From assembly GCA_004380135.1 (NCBI GenBank), contig QXCR01000007.1, positions 62,001 to 126,000 on the forward strand: a stretch of DNA of 64,000 nt, written 5' to 3'. The position numbers and the translations under genes were made by a program. This DNA is from Stemphylium vesicarium. Its lineage: Eukaryota; Ascomycota; Dothideomycetes; Pleosporales; Pleosporaceae. Shown in pieces: positions 11,544-22,295 of this stretch (positions are counted from its first letter, which is position 1; the number at the start of each line of letters is the position of its first letter). The notes below the pieces were generated by a model. It saw nothing but the letters and a program-made list of their open reading frames with translations. It was not told where the DNA came from and did no database searches.

Positions 11544-12661
11544 TCACAGCCTCGCTCTTGTCCTCCCTTCAACCAAGCCCCTAACTCTCTCCGCAACTCC
11601 AAAAGCATACAGAAATCCCAGCCCTGCAACGCCATACGCATGCACCACATCCCCTTCCCTCTCCACTCTCATCCCACCTTCCCTTGCCGGCCGAAAGCCA
11701 ACAATGTCCTCCCCATGCTTCTCCAGATCCACCCATTGAAACTCGTCTTTCGTCATTGTGTTAACGCGCTTTAGTATATCTGCTCTCAGGCTCTTATCGG
11801 GCTGGATCTGTTTGTCCGAGGGCTGACTAACGCCACCGAGGATAACACCGCCGTCCGAAGCGCGGGGGATACAGTACGTGTAATGTGAACCCTGATGAAT
11901 CATGGCCTCATCCAACAAAGCTGCTTTGCCGGAGGTGATGCAATCAACGAACATCGTTTGGCCACGGACGCCATAGACTTTGTCGTCTTTGGCCAGCTCG
12001 CGAGCGCCCAAGCCACTGGAGTTCACTAGGACGTCGGCGCCTGTTATCTCTTTCAAATCATTCATCGAGGATAAAGCCTGTTTGATGAATGTTACCCCGC
12101 GGGTTTTGAGCTCGGTCGTTAGCCAAGGAAGCATGTCGTTGGGATTGACGACTAGGCCTTGGTATGAGTAGCCAAGTGTAGCGCCTGGTGGGAGTTGGGG
12201 CTCAGGAATGGCGTGGAAGTCGCGCATGTGCGAGCTGTACCATGGTACGTATGAGGGTAGGCGGTCATCATAGTACTCTATTATTCGAAGGCTCTATTCG
12301 CATGGTTAACTGCCGTTGGGTTGCACAAAGTGGATCACTATGAGGCTGACCTTTACACCGCTGTTTGGTGCTGTTTTGAGAAGATGTTGGTAGAAATCGA
12401 GTGATGATAGTTGTAGATCGGGAAAGCCAATGTCTGGGTGTGGTGCTAGGAGAGCGCCTGCCCTGGACGTGTCGATTGTATCAGTCAATGGCATTAAACG
12501 GATAGATTGATGGATGCTTACCATGGACTCGCCCATTCCGTTGAAGTGTCGCCATGGAGGTTTTTGGATACGATTGTGACTCTATGTCCGGCCTCTGAGA
12601 GTAAGTATGCACATGTGAGACCTGTGACGCCAGCACCAGCGATGGCAACGTGCTGAGGCAT
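11544..12661 (-). CDS. FAD-dependent oxidoreductase, D-amino acid oxidase-like
   Basis: Three exons are inferred (12661..12522, 12462..12351, 12293..11544), giving 333 aa, a normal length for D-amino acid oxidases. A dinucleotide-binding GxGxxG motif sits at residues 9-14 (AGAGVTGL), with SPWAGALLAPHP around the first splice join matching the family's second FAD contact. GYSYQGLVVNP, VNSSGLGARELA, VRGQTMFVD and a C-terminal GFRPAREGGMRVE block follow in the order expected for the DAO fold. The canonical HNYGHGG segment is replaced by HAYGVAGLGF, so substrate preference may be altered. No clear C-terminal SKL-type peroxisomal signal is present (it ends RARL). The chemistry would be oxidative deamination producing H2O2. 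Confidence 0.87.
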
Positions 12662-13525
12662 TTTAGGACGTAGGATAGCGATGTTCACGAGAGGATAACA
12701 GAATGGTTAAATATGAATCAAGACCAAAGATGGGAATACGCAGACCTGGAAAGTGATGAGATGGATCGGTAGGTGTTGATATGTTGATATACCACAGACT
12801 GCATCATGCCATACACGTTTGATGCTCCTGTAGTCGTTTAGCCAAGCCAGCGCCGACCATAGCCGAGCCAACATGTCTAATCAGATCGTTCACGCTTCAG
12901 CATGTATCAATAGAAGGCCGCTACTTTCCCGTCGGTTTACCATCAATACATGGGATTCCGGCACAGATAGACCGTCTTCCCGATGTCGGGCCGCGTTAGG
13001 TCGCACTCGAATGTGGTAGTTTTCGGCGCGGCGTCTGGTGTTGGTCAAGCCTCTGTCCTGTCGGAGAGGTAGAGGCGTCGCCATTGTAAAAAAATCACAG
13101 AATGAAGGCCTTGGAGCCGCGACGCGTCGCGTCAGACTCGATGAGACAGGACAGATGCGTTACGAGGTTGGTGATGATGTCATTCTGTGGCGCATGGATA
13201 TTCAAGCCTGTATCCATTCAGAGGCTGGGCTCCGCAACCCAAAGCTCTTCTTCGTCTGAGCTCGTATGGGCGACGCACATGAATGCTTCAACAAAGCGAA
13301 CTGGAGATGTGAAAATTATCTGAAATTGCTGTCGCTGTGGTGAGGGCACAAGGATACAGCGACTAAAGCGACGTGAGACAGCCCAATGGCGGCTCCTAGA
13401 TTCTGCCCCGCCGAAATTTTTGGGAAGACTTTCACCCCGCCATGTGACGACGCGCCCGCTATCGCTCTCGTCTTCGGACACTCGCGACATACTGCTCATA
13501 CACTTTCAATTAGGCGTCACACAAA
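12662..13525. other. Divergent promoter region (oxidase / ADE6)
   Basis: An 864-bp region between divergent starts. It becomes GC-rich near ADE6. I found no perfect TGACTC element. No gene is supported. Confidence 0.45.
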
Positions 13526-16500
13526 ATGGCGTCCAACGAGGATCCATACCTCATCCTTCCGGGCTCGACCGCCCACTCCGACTTCCGCCTGCAGCGCCTG
13601 GCGCAAGCCATTGGTGCGAAGGAAGTGCGCTCGCTCTGGGTGCACTTTGTCAACCCGCTGAAGGAGTTGAGCGATGAGGAGTTGAAGACGCTGCAGCAAA
13701 TTTTGCACTATGGCGAGTACCCGGATTCGAACGACCGCCTCTCGCAAGTCCTCCTTGACGCCATCCACCGTGGCGGCGAGCCTCGTGATAGCGAGACGGT
13801 CCTCTTCTACATCTGCCCACGCGCCGGCACGATCTCGCCATGGAGCTCTCTCGCATCCATGATTGCGCGCACATGCACGCTCGACCAGGCGATAAAGCGC
13901 ATTGAGCGCGGTATGGTCATCGCAGCCACTTTCGACCGGACCCTAGGAGCCGACGAGATCCCCAACCGCGACCACCTCTACGACCGCATGACCCAGACCA
14001 TAAGCCGCAGTGCGCCTAACCTCGATGCCATATTTGGAGAGAGCGAGCCTGCGCAGGCGACGACCATCAGTTTCGACGAGTACAACAGCGCCCATGCTGC
14101 GCTGGAACATGCCAACAGGGAACTGGGTCTGGCTATGGACAAGTCCGAGATTGAGTACTTGGTCGAGGCATACACCCAGGAGCTCAAGAGGGGGCCGGTA
14201 GACGTCGAACTGTTCATGTTCGCCCAGGTCAACTCTGAGCACTGCAGACACAAGCAGTTCAACGCCGACTTCACCGTCGATGGCATGCACAAGTCCATGT
14301 CGCTGTTCGGCATGATCCGCAACACTCAGCACAAGAACCCCCAGGACGTTGTGAGCGCGTACAGTGACAACGCAGCGGTGCTGAAGGGCGAGGAGGCGAG
14401 CTTCTGGGCGCCCAACGACCTCACAGGCGAGTGGAACGGAACCAAGGAGACCGTGCACATCCTCTGCAAGGTCGAGACACACAACCACCCTACCGCAGTG
14501 TCGCCTTTCCCAGGAGCGGCCACCGGTTCGGGAGGTGAGATTAGAGATGAGGGAGCCGTTGGACGTGGTTCCAAGCCAAAGGCGGGTCTGGCAGGCTTCA
14601 CCGTCTCGGATCTCAACATTGAAGGCTTTGAGCGACCGTGGGAGCTGAAGGACGTTGGAAAGCCTTCGCACATCGCCAGCAGCCGCGACATCATGCTCGA
14701 AGCCCCCATCGGTAGCGCCCAATTCAACAACGAGTTCGGTCGCCCGTGCACTACCGGATACTTCCGCACTATGCTCATGCGCGTCTTCACAAACGAAAAG
14801 GAGTCGGAGATCCGGGGATACCACAAACCCATTATGCTGGCAGGTGGTGTAGGCACAGTCAGGCCACAGCACGCGCTCAAGGACCCTGATGTCGTGCCAG
14901 CTGGCTCGCATCTCCTAGTCATCGGTGGCCCCGCAATGCTCATCGGTCTCGGTGGTGGCGCTGCCTCCAGTATCCAGTCTGGAGAAGGCAAGGTCGACCT
15001 TGACTTTGCTAGTGTGCAACGAGGCAACCCTGAAGTCCAGAGGCGAGCCCAAGAAGTCATCGACGCGTGCCGCTCCATGGGTGACAAGAACCCCATTCTC
15101 TTCATCCATGATGTTGGAGCTGGTGGTTTGTCTAATGCACTTCCTGAGCTTGTGCACGACTCTGGCCTTGGTGCTATCTTCGAGTTGCGCGAGGTCGACA
15201 ACGCTGACAAGAGCATGAGCCCGCTGCAAATCTGGTGCTGCGAAGCTCAAGAGCGATATGTTCTCGCAGTCGCTCCCGATCAACTAGATCTCTTCAAGCG
15301 CATCTGCAACCGAGAACGGTGCGGCTACTCGGTCGTCGGAAAGGCTACAAAGGAACAGCGTCTCATCCTGAACGACAGGGACTCCAAGGACACCCCGGCT
15401 CCCATTGATCTTCCCATGGCCACACTTTTCGGAAAGCCGCCTAAGATGTCGCGCATTGTCGAGAGCCGAAAGTTGAGGCTACCAGCCTTTGACAGCAGCT
15501 TGTCCATGTACATTCCCGACACGCCCAAGGATGGTTTGATCGGAGAGGCTGTCGACCGAGTGCTGACTCTGCCATCCGTAGGCTCCAAATCGTTCCTAAT
15601 CACCATTGGAGACCGAACAGTCGGCGGTCTCACTGTGCGCGATCAGATGGTCGGCAAGTGGCAAGTGCCAGTAGCTGACGCTTCGGTCACCGCTACGTCA
15701 CTGCTGGCTGGAGTCAAGACTGGTGAAGCGATGTCCATGGGTGAGAAGCCTACCCTGGCACTGATCTCGCCCGCTGCATCAGCTAGAATGGCCGTAGTGG
15801 AGTCGCTCATGAACATTGCAGCAGCCAGCCTTTTCGACAGGCTTTCTAGGGTCAGTCTGTCAGCCAACTGGATGTCTGCCAGCAGCCATCCTGGAGAGGG
15901 CGCAGCTCTGTACGAGGCTGTTGAGGCAATCGGTATGGATCTCTGCCCCAAGCTGGGCATTTCTATTCCTGTCGGCAAAGATTCCATGAGCATGAAAATG
16001 AAGTGGTCAGACGACGGCGAGGCGAAGGAGGTCACAGCGCCAATGTCGCTGGTTGTCACGGCTTTCGCACCCGTTGATCGCATCGACCGCACATGGACAC
16101 CAGCTTTGGAACGCGTCGAGAGCGTCGGTGAATCCATCCTCATGTTCGTCGATTTGGCGGCAGGCAAGAAGCATCTCGGTGGATCCGCTTTGGCTCAAAC
16201 ATTCGGCCAGGTTGGCGATGAGGCACCTGATGTCTACGACGCAGACATCGTCAAGGACTACTTTGATGCGATTGAGCAGCTCCACGAATCTGGTATCGTG
16301 CTCGCCTACCACGACAGGTCGGATGGTGGTCTCTTCACCACGCTTGTTGAGATGGCCTTTGCTGGACGAACTGGCCTTGAGGTTATGCTCGATGGCGTCG
16401 CCGCATCAAGCGAGCCCAAGGATGTTCTGGAAGCGCTGTTCAACGAAGAGCTCGGTGCTGTCTTCCAGATCAGGAAGCAGGATGAGACTGCTTTCAACCG

Positions 16501-17626
16501 TTGCTTCGCTACATGCGGTCCACCACCGGGCATGATCAAGAAGATTGGTCGAGTGCCCGCGGCCACGAAACAGGATATTTCTTTCTTCGTTAAAACGCAA
16601 GAAATCTACCGCAACAGCCGGCAGAAACTTCAGCGGCGTTGGGCAGAAACTTCTTACCGCATGCAGAAGCTCCGTGACAACCCAGTCTGTGCCGACGCCG
16701 AGTTCAACAACATCCTCGATGACAAGGACCCGGGTCTTTCGTACAACCTGAACTTCAAGCCTGCCGAGAACATTCTTCCCTTCATGTCCAACTTGAAGTC
16801 GCCCTTCACAGCCAAGCCTCGTGTCGCTATCCTGAGAGAGGAAGGTGTGAACGGTCAGGCTGAAATGGCCTTCGCTTTCCACCAAGCTGGCTTCTCTGCC
16901 ATTGATGTACACATGACGGATATCATCACTGGTCGTGTGTCGCTTGCTGGCTTTGTAGGCCTTGCAGCATGCGGTGGTTTCTCGTATGGAGACGTGCTTG
17001 GCGCGGGTCAAGGATGGGCGAAGTCGGTACTCTTGCACCCCAACACACGCAAGGAGTTCCAGACTTTCTTCGCGCGTCCTGATACATTCGCTCTTGGTGT
17101 CTGCAATGGTTGCCAGTTTATGAGTAAGCTCAAGGAGTTGATCCCTGGCGCGGAGCTGTGGCCAAGCTTCGAGCGCAACGCGTCTGAACAATACGAAGCA
17201 CGTGTCTGCATGGTTGAAGTGCTGGATCCGAAGGGTCCCAGCACACCACCATCCGTTTTCCTCCATGGTATGGCTGGTTCCAAGCTTCCCATCGTCACCG
17301 CTCACGGCGAGGGTCGTGCTCACTTCTCGTCCTCCGCGACTTCAGCGTCCAGCCCACAAACGCTGTACAACGAGAACCTTGTCTCCGTCCGCTACGTCGA
17401 TAACTACGGAAAGCAGACTGAGACATACCCATACAACCCCAACGGCTCACCAATGGGTATTGCCGGTGTAAGGAGCACAGACGGACGTGTGCTGGCGCTC
17501 ATGCCCCATCCTGAGCGAACCGTCTTGAAAGAGGTAGCAAGCTATCTCCCGAGAGACACTGAGGGCTGGGGAGAACTTGGACCGTGGTCTCGAATGTTTA
17601 AGAGTGCTAGACGATGGGTAGGATAG
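13526..17626 (+). CDS. ADE6: Phosphoribosylformylglycinamidine (FGAM) synthase
   Basis: One uninterrupted exon encodes 1366 aa, the full length of eukaryotic large PurL. The enzyme converts FGAR, glutamine and ATP to FGAM in step four of de novo purine synthesis, in the cytosol. Landmarks in order are the N-terminal PurS-like region, NSEHCRHKQF at about residue 235, the ATP/FGAR-binding ETHNHPTAVSPFPGAATG block at about 315, and two AIR-synthase-like halves (HDVGAGGLSNALPE near 530). The C-terminal class I glutamine amidotransferase domain starts at about 1100, with GGFSYGDVLGAG, the nucleophile Cys in GVCNGCQF, and a catalytic His-x-Glu in MPHPERT. Codon use is strongly C/G-ending at third positions, as expected for a highly expressed gene. 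Confidence 0.98.
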   Translation: MASNEDPYLILPGSTAHSDFRLQRLAQAIGAKEVRSLWVHFVNPLKELSDEELKTLQQILHYGEYPDSNDRLSQVLLDAIHRGGEPRDSETVLFYICPRAGTISPWSSLASMIARTCTLDQAIKRIERGMVIAATFDRTLGADEIPNRDHLYDRMTQTISRSAPNLDAIFGESEPAQATTISFDEYNSAHAALEHANRELGLAMDKSEIEYLVEAYTQELKRGPVDVELFMFAQVNSEHCRHKQFNADFTVDGMHKSMSLFGMIRNTQHKNPQDVVSAYSDNAAVLKGEEASFWAPNDLTGEWNGTKETVHILCKVETHNHPTAVSPFPGAATGSGGEIRDEGAVGRGSKPKAGLAGFTVSDLNIEGFERPWELKDVGKPSHIASSRDIMLEAPIGSAQFNNEFGRPCTTGYFRTMLMRVFTNEKESEIRGYHKPIMLAGGVGTVRPQHALKDPDVVPAGSHLLVIGGPAMLIGLGGGAASSIQSGEGKVDLDFASVQRGNPEVQRRAQEVIDACRSMGDKNPILFIHDVGAGGLSNALPELVHDSGLGAIFELREVDNADKSMSPLQIWCCEAQERYVLAVAPDQLDLFKRICNRERCGYSVVGKATKEQRLILNDRDSKDTPAPIDLPMATLFGKPPKMSRIVESRKLRLPAFDSSLSMYIPDTPKDGLIGEAVDRVLTLPSVGSKSFLITIGDRTVGGLTVRDQMVGKWQVPVADASVTATSLLAGVKTGEAMSMGEKPTLALISPAASARMAVVESLMNIAAASLFDRLSRVSLSANWMSASSHPGEGAALYEAVEAIGMDLCPKLGISIPVGKDSMSMKMKWSDDGEAKEVTAPMSLVVTAFAPVDRIDRTWTPALERVESVGESILMFVDLAAGKKHLGGSALAQTFGQVGDEAPDVYDADIVKDYFDAIEQLHESGIVLAYHDRSDGGLFTTLVEMAFAGRTGLEVMLDGVAASSEPKDVLEALFNEELGAVFQIRKQDETAFNRCFATCGPPPGMIKKIGRVPAATKQDISFFVKTQEIYRNSRQKLQRRWAETSYRMQKLRDNPVCADAEFNNILDDKDPGLSYNLNFKPAENILPFMSNLKSPFTAKPRVAILREEGVNGQAEMAFAFHQAGFSAIDVHMTDIITGRVSLAGFVGLAACGGFSYGDVLGAGQGWAKSVLLHPNTRKEFQTFFARPDTFALGVCNGCQFMSKLKELIPGAELWPSFERNASEQYEARVCMVEVLDPKGPSTPPSVFLHGMAGSKLPIVTAHGEGRAHFSSSATSASSPQTLYNENLVSVRYVDNYGKQTETYPYNPNGSPMGIAGVRSTDGRVLALMPHPERTVLKEVASYLPRDTEGWGELGPWSRMFKSARRWVG

Positions 17627-18038
17627 ATCTAGCAAGGATCAGTGCATGGTAAAGGTTGGCGTTATGGCATGGTTCTTGAGTTGCATTTTACGACATACGA
17701 AAATGATAGACTTCACATTTATGCAGACCCAGCAAGCATGAACTAATAGACAGGGAAATCAGCAGTGAGCATAGGTACACGTGACAGTGTTAGGTCACAG
17801 CCCATTGAGATGTCGGTGTTCGCCATATTCTATGAGGCTTCTAAGATTTGCCGAAGTCGGCAAGGATGGCAAAAGAAGAGATATCGGATGATGAGTTCAA
17901 GTTAGAGTCACTTTCAAAAGGCACCATCTAATGTTGTAGAAAATAGATATTAAAATTCGTACATGAAACGTACCGAACCAATCCCTGCGTATCTCAATAA
18001 ACACTACTCGTTAACACTTTTTGAGCCCTTGAGCGAAT
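17627..18038. other. Convergent 3' intergenic region
   Basis: A 412-bp gap, AT-richer than its flanks, between ADE6 and the glycine-rich gene. No gene seen. Confidence 0.45.
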
Positions 18039-19766
18039 TTACTCGTGCTTGACACCAGCTCCGGCACCAACGCCAGCAGAGCCAGAGACTCCGCCAGAGG
18101 CCTTGCCGCCAGCTCCAGCTCCAGCACCGACACCAGCAGAACCGCCGACGCCAGCGGAGCCACCGACACCAGCACCTGCACCGCCGCCGACCTTGCCTCC
18201 AACACCGGCACCAGCAGAGCCACCAACACCGGCACCAGCTCCAGCGCCACCGTTGACACCGGCACCGACGCCAGCACCTCCAGAGACACCGCCAGCGACA
18301 CCGCCAGCGACACCGCCCTTAGCACCACCGTTGGCTCCAGCACCGACACCAGCAGAGCCGCCGACACCAGCACCTCCAGAGACACCGCCCTTGACTCCAC
18401 CGTTGGCTCCAGCACCGACACCAGCAGAGCCGCCGACACCAGCACCTCCAGAGACACCGCCCTTGACTCCACCGTTGGCTCCAGCACCGACACCGGCACC
18501 ACCTCCAACAGAGCCACCGACGCCGCCAGAGACACCACCGTTGACACCTCCCTTGGCACCACCGTTGACACCAGCACCGACGCCAGCAGAGCCACCGACA
18601 CCAGCACCTCCTCCAACAGAGCCACCGACACCAGCACCTCCGTTGACTGAGCCACCGACGCCAGCACCACCGCCGACACCAGCTCCGGCACCGCCCTTGA
18701 CACCACCGCCGATACCAGCACCGCCGCCAACAGCGCCACCAACACCAGCTCCAACACCTCCGCTAGCATTTCCGCCAACACCGGCACCGGCACCACCGTT
18801 GACACCGCCGCCGACACCTGCACCAACTCCTCCGTTGGCACCTCCACTGACACCTCCACTGACACCTCCTCCAACTGAGCCACCAACACCAGCTCCAGCA
18901 CCGCCGTTGACACCACCGCCAACACCGGCACCACCGCCGACGCCAGCTCCGCCGTGAAGTCCGCCGCCGACGCCAGCTCCTCCGTGAGCTCCGCCTCCAA
19001 CGCTGCCGCCAACACCAGCACCAGCGCCACCGTGGGCACCGCCGTTCAGGCCACCTCCAACACCGGCACCAGCACCGCCAGAGACACCTCCGTTAGCACC
19101 ACCGTGGGCACCACCGTTGGCGCCTCCGAAGATGCCACCGAAAGGAAGCTTGCCGCCCATGCCGGGGAAGTTGAGGCCTCCGCTGGATCCGGCGTTGGCT
19201 CCACCGTGAGCACCTCCGCCGACACCTGCAGAACCGCCAATGGTTGGGAGCTTTCCGCCCATACCGGGGAAGTTAAGGCCGCCGGATCCGCCAAGACCAG
19301 GGAGCTTTCCACCCATGCCAGGGAAGTTGAGGCCGCCACCGGGAAGCTTTCCACCCATACCAGGGAAGTTCAAGCCGCCAGTGGGGAGAGGAAGACCTGC
19401 ACCGCCACCGGGAAGCTTTCCGCCCATGCCGGGGATTGGGAGACCAACACCACCGGTGGGGGTCTTGGAGGGCTTGTCGTCAGAGTCGCTGGAGTTGCCC
19501 GAGTCGTAGGAGTCATCGTCGGAGCAGGAGTCGCACTCCTCGGGGTAGTCATCGCCGGTCTCGGATGAAGGAGTCTCAGACGAGGGGGTGTTGTCGTAGG
19601 TAGGACCGGTGGAGGGAGCACCAGATCCACCGTTGTAGGTGGGAGCACCAGTTGAGAGAGGAACAGCGACAGCGCTGGTGCTGGTGGTGGAAGGACCGTA
19701 GTGAGGAGCGGGGAGCGCAGTGGCGATGCTGGCAAGAGCCAAAAGCTGGGCAGTGTAGTACTTCAT
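18039..19766 (-). CDS. Secreted glycine-rich repeat protein
   Basis: A single exon encodes 575 aa. A signal peptide (about residues 1-19, MKYYTAQLLALASIATALP) precedes a Ser/Thr/Pro-rich segment and a highly acidic Ser/Asp stretch with the only two cysteines (ECDSC). Five copies of a PGMGGKLP unit, four of them as GLNFPGMGGKLP, follow with variable Gly-rich spacers. The last 360 residues are almost pure Gly, Ala, Val, Ser and Asn in GGAGVGG-type repeats. There is no GPI-anchor tail; it ends in GVKHE. No enzyme domain is visible. Composition suggests a structural or wall/matrix-associated protein, which is inference. The repeats produce a long antisense Pro/Ala-rich frame (18049-18957, plus strand) that I treat as a shadow. 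Confidence 0.85.
   Translation of the reverse strand: MKYYTAQLLALASIATALPAPHYGPSTTSTSAVAVPLSTGAPTYNGGSGAPSTGPTYDNTPSSETPSSETGDDYPEECDSCSDDDSYDSGNSSDSDDKPSKTPTGGVGLPIPGMGGKLPGGGAGLPLPTGGLNFPGMGGKLPGGGLNFPGMGGKLPGLGGSGGLNFPGMGGKLPTIGGSAGVGGGAHGGANAGSSGGLNFPGMGGKLPFGGIFGGANGGAHGGANGGVSGGAGAGVGGGLNGGAHGGAGAGVGGSVGGGAHGGAGVGGGLHGGAGVGGGAGVGGGVNGGAGAGVGGSVGGGVSGGVSGGANGGVGAGVGGGVNGGAGAGVGGNASGGVGAGVGGAVGGGAGIGGGVKGGAGAGVGGGAGVGGSVNGGAGVGGSVGGGAGVGGSAGVGAGVNGGAKGGVNGGVSGGVGGSVGGGAGVGAGANGGVKGGVSGGAGVGGSAGVGAGANGGVKGGVSGGAGVGGSAGVGAGANGGAKGGVAGGVAGGVSGGAGVGAGVNGGAGAGAGVGGSAGAGVGGKVGGGAGAGVGGSAGVGGSAGVGAGAGAGGKASGGVSGSAGVGAGAGVKHE
18049..19470. repeat. Degenerate short-period coding repeats
   Basis: The DNA is built of imperfect GCC/ACC/GGC-type triplets in 9-60 bp units (complement of GGAGTTGGCGG-like blocks). 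Near-identical longer blocks recur around 18300-18500. This region is prone to slippage, so copy number probably varies between strains (inference). Confidence 0.8.
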
Positions 19767-19959
19767 GTTGATGATGGGAAGTAGTTGATTATTGAGTTAG
19801 ACAAAAAAGAGTTGTAGTTGTTTATTGAAGATTTGATAAGAATAGAAGAAAGCGAGAGTGAGTGCACTGCACAAACGAGAGACTGTTTACTGGGGAAGTT
19901 GGTTGGAAAGCGAAAGTGATTGTTGTGATGCCCTTCTACTCCGGTTGGGACCTGTGCAT

Positions 19960-19965
19960 CTTATA
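19960..19965 (-). promoter_or_regulatory. Possible TATA box of the glycine-rich gene
   Basis: A TATAAG motif on the minus strand lies about 195 bp upstream of the start codon. A purine-rich (pyrimidine on the template) stretch lies between. Motif evidence only. Confidence 0.3.
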
Positions 19966-22277
19966 CTCGAAGGCGTCCGTAGAGCGTTGGCCTTTGCCCC
20001 CCTCCTCTAGAGCATCGTGTCTGCGCCAGGCTACACACTACGGCTACTCAGGCATGGTTTCGAAACATGGCTCTTGCGTCGATTGAGGCTACTGTTTTCG
20101 AAGAAGGTTGATGGGAAGCGCGCTAGCATGCCAAGGGTGTCTAGACTATGTCAGTTTCACGCGATTGACTCTGCACCTACTATGCTGTGTTCAACCGTAG
20201 GCGGCGGGATCGACGTTGCGCCATGCGGGAGACGGCCCTGATGTGCTGCAGGGGAATCGATGTTGATTCCCTCGAGTTGTGGAGCGAGCTTGGACAGTGA
20301 GAGGGTTCGCAGAGTCGTTAGCGTTGCTGAATTTGTCACTTGTGAGTCGCGATGGATACAGGGGATTGAGATCGACCACGCTGGTATCGAGGGAGCGGGT
20401 GTCTCCGGCTACTCGCTCATGAGGCTATCGAAGTCACCCCAATTGGTGAGCATTAGCTACTGCGCGAAGGATGTACGATGGGAAACTCCGTTAGGTGTGG
20501 CAATGACCGCCAGTGTCCTTGGGTGTAGTTGTAATGGAAGAACTATGATGCCCCTTTGCGTCTAAGGCAGCTGTAGCGGTGGCGGAATACCAGACTGATT
20601 CCGAAGATTCTCGCGGGGATATTTTTAGCTGCAGGTGCCCGCAAGTATCTCCAAAGCTCCCGCACAGCACCAGATACACTGCCGAGGACGAAAATTAGCT
20701 GTCATCGCCATTCATGCGTGCGCAATACAAATGAAGGGTGAAGGGTTGACGCCTGTGCATTGCGGAGACGAAGACGTCTAAGCTCTCGCCTAAGCTCCAC
20801 CCCTGTCAAGCGTCGTACCAAACTTCACGTAACGTTCGCATCGTCGTTTTCACACCCCTTTTCGCCACTATTCGGCCAATCACGCAAAGCCTATGTCGAG
20901 AATTATTCCTATTCCATCGTCTCCGTCTATTGTTTCACAAGCTAAAGTCCGAGCTATGGATGCTAAGCCTCTCCCCGTTGTCTGAAGTCACGGGACCTTG
21001 TTCTCCACCTGAACGCTATCGCGAATGGCCAAAACACTAGACAGGTTGTCCGCGCATTTTGCGCGCCCGCGGCCCTACCTCGAAACAGATGGTCTGTGAA
21101 TAATGCTAATACTAGAATATTTACGGACGGGATCAGCAAAGACCAGATCAGGATGCTTGCAGATGAGAATCTCACCTGGACGGGACGACGCAGGTGCAAA
21201 GCTACCGGAAGGAGCGGGAAAGTTTATCGATCATGTGAAGAGACGACATCGTGAAACCCTTCTGCACGCAATTCACAATTCAGAGTTTCGGCGACCAAAA
21301 AGGCTTCTGGATGCGAGGGCTCATGCGCATTCAAGAATAGGATCGCTAACATGGGGGCGGACGGCCTGATGGTCGTGAGGCTCTGCGCACCACACTCTAG
21401 CATCGAAGACTGACTCGAAGCTTTCCAGCCACTCGCGGCACCATTGCGGCCTCGCCGTCACTCACAGATGTTGAAACAACAACTTGGACAGTGACGAACT
21501 TATTCACTCAAGACTGCAAACTTGGTTCTGTGCCCATCTAGCGGACGAGTTGGGGCGATTATTGCAGCTATTGACGCTTACCGTTGCTACCTCTTTCCAA
21601 TACCACCCTTTTCGCGGATGCAAGGTTGCCGACCGGTCAGCTTCGCCCATTCCCTGAGGTACACACCAAGGCCCAAGCTATGGCGACTGTCCTAGTCTAT
21701 ACGTGCGGGTATAATTTTCTGATCGCCGCGGATGAAGTCCAGCACGCACTGATGGTTCCTGACTAGGAGAGGCCTGGCGCGACGCTAGTCCATGTGACAC
21801 CCCTTAGTTGGTCTGCGAATGCCCTCATCGCTATGCTTCCATCGACGCTTCCAGTACCAACTACCTGGCACCGTCTCTGCCTTTTTGCGGGACGCGATGG
21901 CGACGTGGAAGAGGGTTCTGGCTGAATGGACGTGAGATGAGGACTTCCACTGGTTACATCGTCGGCCGCTACTCATCCGATCTTCCCCAGGACCGGATCT
22001 TTCTTCCAAAGGGTCTGGCTGTCTGATGGATATGGCTTCATAGACTGTTAGGTAATGCCTAGACAGTGCGTTTTGATAGACATTCACTCGGTCCTATCTC
22101 TGTACCGTCGAGCACTTCCCATTCAAATCGATACAGTAAGCTCCTCGCCGAAGTGGTTGGACATATTGAGCATGGCAAGTTCCGCAGTAATGCTTACCGG
22201 CTATTACAATGTTTGAGCCGCGCGCTGGCTACGCATGACGCGCCATGAGCCTCTTCGCCGGACCCTTTGAAGACCCT

Positions 22278-22295
22278 GTTGTTGTTGTTGTTGTT
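22278..22295. repeat. (GTT)6 microsatellite
   Basis: Six perfect GTT triplets are seen directly. Confidence 0.9.

Noticed and set aside
13943..17323. Several 100-320 codon minus-strand frames opposite ADE6
   Set aside because: They lie entirely within a conserved enzyme gene with strong codon bias, which creates long antisense frames by chance.
18049..18957. 302-codon plus-strand Pro/Ala/Thr-rich frame opposite the glycine-rich gene
   Set aside because: It is the complement of GGC/GCT-type repeats, which lack stops on both strands. It has no signal peptide and no ATG context; the minus-strand gene with signal peptide explains it.
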